From: a virus
Direction: 5' to 3' (one strand)
DNA: 43,984 bases
IMG/VR virus record: IMGVR_UViG_3300005590_000017
Location: 1 to 43,984 of that record
Shown: one piece after another, positions 38,431 through 43,984 of the stretch
Position numbering within the stretch: the first letter of the stretch is position 1
Layout: every line of letters begins with the position of its first letter
Translations under genes and position numbers: made by a program
The notes under the pieces: model-generated
Database searches by the model: none
What the model was told of the DNA's origin: nothing
What the model saw: only the letters and a program-made list of their open reading frames with translations

Positions 38431-38838
38431 ATGAAGAGCAAGAAGACCCTCCTCGGCCTGCTGCTGACCGGATGCCTGGCCGTCCTCCCCGGCTGCCCGC
38501 TCCTGCCCATCGACTCCGGTCAGGGGGTGAGCTTCGACCCCGCGGCCGCGGCCGCGCAATTCGACATCGTCGCCGGCACGACGCTCGACGCCTCCTTCTT
38601 CGTCGAGGACGAGGAGCTCGCCGAGGACCTGGCGAAGGTCGCGGCGGCGCTGGCCGCGGTCGCGGACATGCTCGAGGGGGGGGGGATGGACGGCGGGGCC
38701 ATCGCCGCGGCGCTGAGCGTTTCCGACGAGCTGCTCGCCAGTGACGACCTCGGCGACGAGGTGAAGCTGGCCGTCGTCGGGGCGCGGTTCATGCTGCGCC
38801 AGGCGGCGGCCGCCGCGAAGACCCAGGCCGGCCTGTAG
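38431..38838 (+). CDS. Lipoprotein, candidate outer-membrane spanin
   Basis: 135 residues from ATG 38431, which follows CACGCC without an SD site. MKSKKTLLGLLLTGCLAVLPGC is a lipoprotein signal; either LLTGC or VLPGC may be the processed lipobox. The mature part is Ala-rich and helical with an acidic segment (FFVEDEELAEDLAKVAAA). The next gene encodes an inner-membrane coiled coil, so the two together look like an o-spanin/i-spanin pair that fuses membranes at lysis. It is longer than most o-spanins, so other lipoprotein roles remain open. Confidence 0.65.
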   Translation: MKSKKTLLGLLLTGCLAVLPGCPLLPIDSGQGVSFDPAAAAAQFDIVAGTTLDASFFVEDEELAEDLAKVAAALAAVADMLEGGGMDGGAIAAALSVSDELLASDDLGDEVKLAVVGARFMLRQAAAAAKTQAGL

Positions 38839-39198
38839 ATGCTCCTCGTTGACGGCATGGAGAACTGGAAGGAGCTCGGTGCACTGGGGGCCTTGATCGT
38901 CGTCGTGATCTGGGGGATCACCAAGGGGATCCCCAGCATTGTCGCGCGCTTCGACAAGCAGCTCTCGGCGCAGCTGGAGGCGTTCCGGGTGGAGCTTCGG
39001 CACGCGCGGGAGTCTTCGCGCGACGAGATCCAGCACGCCCGTCAGATCTTCCGGGAAGAGCTCCAGGAAGAGCGGGCGCAGTCACGGGCCTTGGTGGAGT
39101 CCGGGCACCAGGCGGTGAACAACTTGGCCGCGAGCTTCCGCGACCTCTCGGACGAGCTCCGCCGCGACCTCGCGCAGCGCGACCGCGAGAGCGCCTGA
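38839..39198 (+). CDS. Membrane coiled-coil protein, candidate i-spanin or holin
   Basis: 119 residues from ATG 38839, directly after the previous stop (ATG 38857 is an alternative). One membrane span (LGALGALIVVVIWGITKGI) followed by a long periplasm- or cytoplasm-facing coiled coil (LEAFRVELRHARESSRDEIQ, REELQEERAQSRALVES). This form fits Rz-type i-spanins, and also some BhlA-like holins. It is the best lysis candidate in the window. Confidence 0.65.
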   Translation: MLLVDGMENWKELGALGALIVVVIWGITKGIPSIVARFDKQLSAQLEAFRVELRHARESSRDEIQHARQIFREELQEERAQSRALVESGHQAVNNLAASFRDLSDELRRDLAQRDRESA

Positions 39199-39208
39199 CC
39201 CTGATCCA

Positions 39209-39231
39209 CGGTGGCGCCGCCTGGCCCACCG
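39209..39231 (+). other. Hairpin upstream of beta-propeller gene
   Basis: CGGTGG (39209-39214) pairs with CCACCG (39226-39231), with GCC/GGC inside. No T tract. It lies in the 62-base gap 39199-39260. The leader after it (CCCTGAATCCCCAACCCTGAAC) shares CCCTGAAC with the leader of the gene at 40658. Confidence 0.35.
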
Positions 39232-39260
39232 GCCCCTGAATCCCCAACCCTGAACGCTCC

Positions 39261-40568
39261 ATGCAGATTCTCACCGGCGGCGTAGCCGCTCCCCCCACGA
39301 TTCCCGCGGGCAAGCTCGACACGAACCTCCCGGACGCGGTGCTGATCAAGCGCATCGCTCCGCCCGAGGGCTACCTTCACGCGGACGTCTGCAAGTTCTA
39401 CGACGAGGGGGAGCGCCTCTTCGTGGTCTGGGACGACGGGGGCGTGCAGGGGAACAACCTGGCTTGCAGCTACAAGACCTCCGACGGTTCGAAGGAGTGG
39501 GAACAGCTGCTGACGGGTTCGATCTCGAACAACGACATCGCCTGGGACGCGAAGAGCTCGGACAAGCTGCTGTACCTCCGCACGCGCAACGGGGAGCCGG
39601 AGCTGTCGAAGTGGGACAAGGACGGTCGTCTGTGGGAGACGACGGACTTCGACACGACGCCGCACTTTTCCTGGTGCGGGGGGATCTCGGGTGCGGGGAC
39701 GCGGTCGATGATCGCTGGCTTCTACACCCCCACGCCGGCGGGTTGGGACACGCACCTGCTCGACGCGGCGGACGAGTCGATCAGCGCGACGATCAACCCG
39801 GGGTCGAGCTTCGATGCGGTGGCGGCGCTCTCGCGTGACGGGGACGTGATCCTGACCAAGCACCACGGTCCGGGCTTCACGGTCTACCGGCACTCGACCT
39901 CGCTGACGACCCACACGAACGTCTCGGCGCTGCTCCAGAGCTTCGACATGGTCAACGACCCGACGCCTCCGGGGCCGGTGGCGCTCTCGGCGGACGGCGC
40001 GGAGGGGATCGTCTTGGACGACGTCTCGAACATCGTCTATTGCCTCACGGGCGGTCCGGCGAGCTACACGCAGACGAAGATCACGCTGCCCAACAAGCCG
40101 CGCGCGTGCGCGCTCTCCTCGGACGGGGAGACGGCCGTGGTGGTGAGCCGGTCGGCGGACATCGCGAACGGTGGGCTGCTGGTGACGATCATCGACATGA
40201 CGGGGACGCCGTCGATCGCCCTCGATGGTGGTCTCCCGATCCAGTATTCGGTCCTGAACCCGAACGGGACGGCGCACGGCCTCCTGCGATTCCTGGGGAT
40301 CACGGACGATGGGTCGGAGATCGGTCTCGGCACCTTCCAGAACCACGACCCGGTCACCGGACAGCAGCACTCGGTTGCGCTGCGCGCGTCGACCTCGAAG
40401 CGCAGCTACCAGCGCCTCTTCGTGCCGGAGCAGAACGCGCGCGTCTGGTGCGGTGACTACGAGACGAGCGACGGGTCGCTGATGGCGATCGCGCCGCACC
40501 AGCCCTTCACCGGCCCGCAGCCGCACAAGGGCTACGTCGAGCTCCTGTCGCTACCGGCGGCTTCCTGA
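39261..40568 (+). CDS. Beta-propeller protein
   Basis: 435 residues from ATG 39261 without an SD site. Repeated short blocks of the form 'ALSRDGDVILTKH', 'ALSADGAEGIVLDD', 'ALSSDGETAVVVSR', 'GITDDGSEIGLGTF' mark the blades of a WD/YVTN-like beta-propeller, about seven. There is no signal peptide or membrane span, so it probably is a virion or cytosolic protein; a receptor-binding or tail accessory role is plausible because it is the last gene before a strong terminator of the late operon. Unlike T7, which has no such gene. Confidence 0.75.
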   Translation: MQILTGGVAAPPTIPAGKLDTNLPDAVLIKRIAPPEGYLHADVCKFYDEGERLFVVWDDGGVQGNNLACSYKTSDGSKEWEQLLTGSISNNDIAWDAKSSDKLLYLRTRNGEPELSKWDKDGRLWETTDFDTTPHFSWCGGISGAGTRSMIAGFYTPTPAGWDTHLLDAADESISATINPGSSFDAVAALSRDGDVILTKHHGPGFTVYRHSTSLTTHTNVSALLQSFDMVNDPTPPGPVALSADGAEGIVLDDVSNIVYCLTGGPASYTQTKITLPNKPRACALSSDGETAVVVSRSADIANGGLLVTIIDMTGTPSIALDGGLPIQYSVLNPNGTAHGLLRFLGITDDGSEIGLGTFQNHDPVTGQQHSVALRASTSKRSYQRLFVPEQNARVWCGDYETSDGSLMAIAPHQPFTGPQPHKGYVELLSLPAAS

Positions 40569-40586
40569 CCGCTGGAGCTTCCCCCT

Positions 40587-40626
40587 GGCCGGGGCGTGTC
40601 GTGCGGGCGCGCTCCGGCCCCTTTTT
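40587..40626 (+). terminator. Intrinsic terminator of the late operon
   Basis: GGCCGGGGCG (40587-40596) pairs with CGCTCCGGCC (40610-40619), ten pairs with one G-U, followed by CC and TTTTT (40622-40626). This is a classic intrinsic terminator after the beta-propeller gene and probably ends the long late transcript. Confidence 0.88.
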
Positions 40627-40657
40627 GCCCTCACCGAACCCTGAACCCGAACCTCTC

Positions 40658-41392
40658 ATGAAGACCTACCTCCTCGCCGCGCTGGCCGCGGCGGCCTGGG
40701 CCCTCGCCTTCCTGACGACCACGAGCTCTGCTTCGATCGAGACCCCCGCCCCGCTCTCGCCGCATCCGGTGGTGAGCTACGAGGGGGAGCTGGCGGACGC
40801 GAAGCCGCGCGACCTGGCCTTCGTCGTGCCGGACTACCCGGGTGAGGGGGAGCCTGAGGCGTGGGCGGCGGTGTTCACGGTGGAGCTCGAGCGCGAGATC
40901 ATCGTGGGCGGGCAGAACCGCTCGAGCGAGACGCACGCGGGGATCCCGCTGGACCGCTTCAACGGGGTCCTGGTGCACCTCTACTGGCTCGAGGCCGGGC
41001 TGCAGAGCGAGGAGCCGTGGATGGACTCGGTCCTGCCGAGCTCGTGGTACAGCGAGCGCATCCAGGCGTGGGGCCCGACCGAGCCGGCGCCGAACTGGGA
41101 GGACTGGGTCATGGCCCCGAACTGGGAGCGCGCCTTCCTGGCCGGGGACCCGTCGATCTACTGGGGCGTCGGCCTCCCCCCGACTCCGCAGGGGCCGCCG
41201 GAGCCGACGCGCACCCGCGAGCGGCATCTGCTGACGGGGACCGCGGTGGAGCCCGGGGAGACGATCTCGGGGCTCTTCCGCTGGGAGTGGGACGTCCCGG
41301 ACTGGCCCCCCGGCCACCACTGGCCGCGCCGCTTCACCACCCGCGTCGACCTCGAGGTCTACTTCGAGTGGGTCCCCGCGGACGAGCTCTGA
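40658..41392 (+). CDS. Secreted protein, possible lysogenic conversion factor
   Basis: 244 residues from ATG 40658 after a C-rich leader (CCGAACCTCTC) and no SD. MKTYLLAALAAAAWALAFL is a signal peptide, likely cleaved near SSASIE. The mature protein is rich in Pro, Trp and Glu with beta strands (FVVPDYPGEGEPEAWAAVF, VELEREIIVGG, HWPRRFTTRVDLEVYFEW). No catalytic motif is visible. It lies beyond the late terminator, so it needs its own promoter between 40627 and 40657 or readthrough; that suggests independent expression. Confidence 0.75.
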   Translation: MKTYLLAALAAAAWALAFLTTTSSASIETPAPLSPHPVVSYEGELADAKPRDLAFVVPDYPGEGEPEAWAAVFTVELEREIIVGGQNRSSETHAGIPLDRFNGVLVHLYWLEAGLQSEEPWMDSVLPSSWYSERIQAWGPTEPAPNWEDWVMAPNWERAFLAGDPSIYWGVGLPPTPQGPPEPTRTRERHLLTGTAVEPGETISGLFRWEWDVPDWPPGHHWPRRFTTRVDLEVYFEWVPADEL

Positions 41393-41585
41393 CCCCAATA
41401 GAGCCGCCCCCCTCGATCCTGGGCTGAGAACCGGAGCGAGAGAGGCGGCGAAGGGGCGCAGGCGAAGAGGTGAGGCACCGCCTGTGGCCGCTCTGGAACC
41501 TACGTCCTGAGGTCCGAGGCGCCAGGTAGGCGCCAAGGGCCAGGTGAGCCCAGCCTACGACGCGCCAGGGGCGGATTCCAGGGGC
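41393..41585. other. Intergenic region between converging genes
   Basis: 193 bases between the rightward secreted-protein gene and the leftward operon. A palindromic hairpin GGCGCC/GGCGCC (41518-41534) with loop AGGTA is the only structure seen. No T tract, RNA gene or convincing frame. Confidence 0.5.
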
Positions 41586-41855
41586 TCAGCCGCGCGCACC
41601 GGCCCGGAGGGGCACGGTGGGACGCGAGGCGCGCAGCCGGCCCATCAGCGAGCGCTGAGAGGGCCACAGCAGCCCCTCCATGCCCGCGACCTGGCAGAAC
41701 ACCTCGACGGGCCGCTCGACAGCCTCGTCATCGACACGCGCGAAGCCACGGGCCTCCAGCGCCTCCTCCGCTACCTGGAGCTCCCCCCGGAACCCGAGCC
41801 CCCAGAACCCCAGCGCAGCCAGGGAGCCAAGAAGCGACCCCCTCGTGAGCCTCAC
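41586..41855 (-). CDS. Small membrane-anchored protein
   Basis: 89 residues on the minus strand from GTG 41855, which overlaps the TGA of the upstream zinc-ribbon gene (GTGA). Residues 7-21 (SLLGSLAALGFWGLGF) form a short hydrophobic anchor after a positively charged start. The rest has a helix (ELQVAEEALEARGFARVDDEAV) and a basic tail. Longer readings of this frame upstream are shadows. Function unknown; tail-anchored regulators and small conversion proteins look like this. Confidence 0.6.
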   Translation of the reverse strand: MRLTRGSLLGSLAALGFWGLGFRGELQVAEEALEARGFARVDDEAVERPVEVFCQVAGMEGLLWPSQRSLMGRLRASRPTVPLRAGARG

Positions 41856-42040
41856 AGCTCGGCCCTCCACTCGCAGGAAGGGCAGCGGATCTCGACGGAG
41901 TAGACGCCGGCGCTCTCGCAGCAGGCGATCACGAGCGTCTCGGGCTGCTCGGGTGGCCGCTCCCACCAAGCGAGCTTGAACGCCTCCCCGCACTTCGGGC
42001 AGGTGAGCAGCGGCACCTCGTCCTCGACCCGCTCCGCCAT
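41852..42040 (-). CDS. Zinc-ribbon protein
   Basis: 62 residues on the minus strand from ATG 42040, with GGGAG close upstream. CPKCGEAF (Cys14, Cys17), Cys40-Cys41 and CPSC (Cys53, Cys56) build a compact zinc ribbon. First gene of the two-gene leftward operon beside the integrase control region, so it is among the few genes that could be expressed in the lysogen; a regulator role is possible but unproved. Confidence 0.75.
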   Translation of the reverse strand: MAERVEDEVPLLTCPKCGEAFKLAWWERPPEQPETLVIACCESAGVYSVEIRCPSCEWRAEL

Positions 42041-42774
42041 GCTCCCAAGCTACCCATCTGCCTGCCGACGACCAAGCCGCGACACACCTCCCCGCAAGAG
42101 CCCGCCCCAGCGCCGCGAGCCACACCTCGAGCTCGGAGCCAGCCACCCCACGGATGTTGAGTGACGTACCTCCGGGGGCTTCTCGAGGAGCGCGGGGCGC
42201 GTGTGTCCCCCGTGGGGTCTCCAGGGGGGCCGGGGGGTCAGCGAGGGGCGGAGGCGGCGCGTGCAGCGTCTCGTGAGGCTCATGCTGCCTGGTGACGCCC
42301 AGCTTTCCGGGAGGGCTGGAGCTGGCAGGCGTGGTGAGCGAGGGGAGCTGAGAGCCGTCAGCCTCTGAGGGAGAGCCTGAGAGGGGACGCCTTTTCGCGT
42401 CGTGGTGCTCGTCCTCTGCTTGCTGCACTGTCGCTGAGGAGCCCGAGGCTTGCTGCTGATGCGCTAGCGATCAACCGGCCGTGCTGCGCGAGTGCGCTTC
42501 GCTACGGGCCGCCTGAGCTGGTGAGGCTCGGAGAGTGGGGAGAGCCGGCCGCCGTCCCAACGGTGCGGAGAGTTGGCGTGATAATCAAGAGTGGACGTTG
42601 TTGGGAGTGCCGGGAATGGGAAAGGGGGGTTGACGGTTCGCGCTGTCTTGGGTTGGGGTTGGGGTGATATGGCTGAGATCCTGAGGGAATTGGCCGTGAC
42701 CTGGGGTTGCTCTTCGGAGTCCGTCATCTGTAGGCCCTGCTCGCCTTGGGGCCTGAGACATCGAGAGGAGCAAC
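42041..42774. promoter_or_regulatory. Integrase control region, largest non-coding stretch
   Basis: 734 bases without a convincing gene. Frames here have poor codon bias. It should hold the leftward promoter for the zinc-ribbon operon and the rightward promoter for int. Seen: runs of C/G around 42195-42240, TTGACG at 42630 with no fitting -10, GATAAT at 42580 with no fitting -35, two G-rich clusters (42603-42629 and 42648-42664), and a hairpin AGGCCC/GGGCCT near 42732-42754 just before the int ribosome site. Confidence 0.5.
42603..42664 (+). other. Potential G-quadruplex cluster before int
   Basis: The plus strand has GGGAGTGCCGGGAATGGG followed by AAA and six G (four G-tracts with loops of 6, 3 and 3). 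Farther on GGGTTGGGGTTGGGG follows. Both can form G-quadruplexes in DNA or in the int leader RNA. Located 110-170 bases before the int start. Confidence 0.5.
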
Positions 42775-43984
42775 ATGGGGGAGCGTGAATTGGTGCGGGT
42801 GGTCCGGCCGGTGGCTGGGGACCTGCGGCTATCGAGGGTGGCGCAGCTGTACGTGGAGGAGCTGCGGGGGCGGGTGAGCGTGCGGCACGTCCAGGTGGTT
42901 CGTGGGGTGCTCGATGCTTGGATCGGTGCTGTTGGGGACCTGGCATCGAGCGAGGTGGACGAGGCGCTGGGGATCGCCTACCGGGCAGACGCGGTGCGGC
43001 GTGGGCTCGCGGTGAGGACGGCGAACAACCACGTCCAGACGCTGGAGAGGGCGCTTCGGTGGGCGAGGCGGGCGGGGCACATCGAGCGGAATGGGCTGGC
43101 GGAGGTCGAGAAGCTCCCAGAGAGGGAGAGGGACAAGAAGAAGAAGCGGCGGGCGCTGACGGACGAAGAGCTCGTTCGCTTCGTGGAGACGGCGAGGGAG
43201 GACGATCGGAAGGCGATGGAGGCCGGGCGGCGGAAGGTGCCACAGACGGCGCTGTGGCTCGTGCTGCTCGGGACAGGGGGGCGCCGGAAGGAGACGCTGG
43301 GAGTCAGGTGGCGGCACTTCAACTTCGAGCCCGATGGGCTGCCCGAGGAGCTGGAAGGGGCTGCGACCGTGCGCTTCGTCGACACCAAGAACGGCAAGGA
43401 GAGGGTCGTGCCAGTGGCTCCCGACGTGGCTGCAGAGGTGCGCGCGCTGCGCGAAGTGCACCGGGAACTCCTGGGGCGTGAGCCGCGCGCCGGAGACCAC
43501 GTCTTCCTCTCCCCTCAAGGTCGCCCATTCGTGGGCGAGTCACAGGGGAACACGCTGCGGCTCTTCTACCGGGTGCTCGAGCGCGCGGGCATAGAGAGAA
43601 AGGTGGACGGGCGCTCGATCGACCTTCACGCCTGCCGGATGACCTCCAACGCGCGCTACCAAAGAGCCAACGTCGAGACCGGCACGCGACAGAAATTCCT
43701 CGGGCATTCCGACCCGAAGCTCACCGAGAATATGTACGGTGATGTTGGCGAGGCCGAGAGCTTCGCTGCTCTTCAACAACTCGTAGAACGGGAACTCCGA
43801 CGACTCGGCGCGACTGACGACGAGATCGAGGAGGCTCTGAGGGCCATCAGTTCTGGCAGCGACTCCTCCGCCGTCGCTCGCTTGATGGACTGGCTGATGG
43901 TCACTGGCGGAGAGCATCCCGGTTCGAGTGACGATCAGATTTCTAATCTGAGGGTCACAGGTTCGAGTCCTGTCGGGCGTGCCA
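42775..43984 (+). CDS. int: Tyrosine recombinase (integrase), open at right end
   Basis: ATG 42775 has GAGAGGAGCAAC upstream. The N-terminal 110 residues form an arm/core-binding helical domain (VAQLYVEELRGRVSVRHVQ). Catalytic residues of the family are all present: Arg170 (GTGGRRKETLG), Lys205 (DTKNGK), His285 and Arg288 (LHACRMTSN), His311 (FLGHSD) and Tyr321 (ENMYGDV). The frame has no stop before the window end: it passes the att core (from codon 387) and stays open. In the circular phage it continues to base 317, giving 491 residues; in a lysogen it reads into host DNA. This protein integrates the phage at tRNA-Arg(UCU). Confidence 0.93.
   Translation, partial: MGERELVRVVRPVAGDLRLSRVAQLYVEELRGRVSVRHVQVVRGVLDAWIGAVGDLASSEVDEALGIAYRADAVRRGLAVRTANNHVQTLERALRWARRAGHIERNGLAEVEKLPERERDKKKKRRALTDEELVRFVETAREDDRKAMEAGRRKVPQTALWLVLLGTGGRRKETLGVRWRHFNFEPDGLPEELEGAATVRFVDTKNGKERVVPVAPDVAAEVRALREVHRELLGREPRAGDHVFLSPQGRPFVGESQGNTLRLFYRVLERAGIERKVDGRSIDLHACRMTSNARYQRANVETGTRQKFLGHSDPKLTENMYGDVGEAESFAALQQLVERELRRLGATDDEIEEALRAISSGSDSSAVARLMDWLMVTGGEHPGSSDDQISNLRVTGSSPVGRA
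43892..43905 (+). repeat. Direct repeat near att core, copy 1
   Basis: GGCTGATGGTCACT ends 28 bases before the att core and is identical to 56-69 on the other side of the core in the circular phage. Nearby, GGTTCGAGT at 43921-43929 repeats the T-arm sequence inside the core (43960-43968). Both may be recombinase binding sites. Confidence 0.65.
43934..43984 (+). repeat. attR core: copy of tRNA-Arg(UCU) 3' end
   Basis: Fifty-one bases identical to 1-51. In the lysogen this is the displaced host tRNA 3' end at the right junction; in the phage it is attP, adjacent to and inside the integrase frame. Identity ends exactly at CCA. Confidence 0.93.

Noticed and set aside
41544-41903. Rightward 119-codon frame
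   Set aside because: It lies opposite the leftward membrane-protein gene, which has a coupled GTGA start and a sensible composition.
42591-42788. 65-codon rightward frame before int
   Set aside because: It begins with GTG in the G-rich leader, has poor codon bias and overlaps the int start out of frame.
1-43984. CRISPR array, rRNA or complete insertion sequence
   Set aside because: No regularly spaced repeats, rRNA-like sequence, transposase or inverted-repeat pair was seen.

Overview
This window looks like a complete temperate podovirus genome of the T7 type, integrated into (or circularised at) a tRNA gene. The same 51 bases stand at both ends (1-51 and 43934-43984). They are the 3' part of a tRNA-Arg(UCU) gene, from the anticodon arm to CCA, so the ends are attL and attR. 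DNA is about two-thirds G+C throughout, and reading frames show strong third-position GC bias. The host cannot be named for certain. One phage gene (11243-11659) carries an extracellular domain type that I associate with Planctomycetota, and many late genes start without a Shine-Dalgarno site. A high-GC planctomycete or similar aquatic bacterium is my inference.

Layout. (1) 286-11246 is a tightly packed rightward early/middle operon. It resembles the early region of temperate siphophages: Rad52-type annealing protein, coiled-coil partner, DUF1376 replication-type protein, zinc-finger proteins (one with a Lar-like restriction-alleviation module), HNH nuclease, DUF2303-like protein and RusA-like resolvase. 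(2) 11243-16296 holds two unusual proteins, a small basic protein and a single-subunit T7-like RNA polymerase with all catalytic motifs. (3) 16348-38004 is the T7 morphogenesis order: portal, scaffold, capsid, tail tubular A and B, four internal virion proteins, tail fibre, small terminase, large terminase, then three paralogous beta-rich proteins. A leftward two-gene cassette with a lipoprotein (28746-29245) interrupts it. (4) 38008-41392 holds small proteins, a spanin-like lipoprotein/coiled-coil pair, a beta-propeller protein, a strong terminator and a secreted protein. (5) 41586-42040 is a small leftward operon. (6) 42041-42774 is the longest non-coding stretch, and a tyrosine integrase (42775 onward) runs off the right end.

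The main discovery is at the ends. The integrase frame has no stop before the window end and reads through the att core. When the ends are joined as in the circular phage, it continues in frame into bases 52-317, giving an integrase of 491 residues that overlaps the first early gene by 32 bases. attP therefore lies inside the integrase gene, and in circular DNA int and the early operon form one transcription unit. Integration cuts this unit: it replaces about the last 100 residues of Int and separates the early genes (including the phage RNA polymerase) from the only evident upstream promoter region. I find no recognisable repressor, so integration itself may be the lysogeny switch. A perfect 14-base direct repeat brackets the core.

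Also notable: this T7-like RNA polymerase and virion module comes without any recognisable DNA polymerase, primase-helicase or endolysin, so replication is probably host-dependent and the phage is a genuine chimera of two lifestyles.
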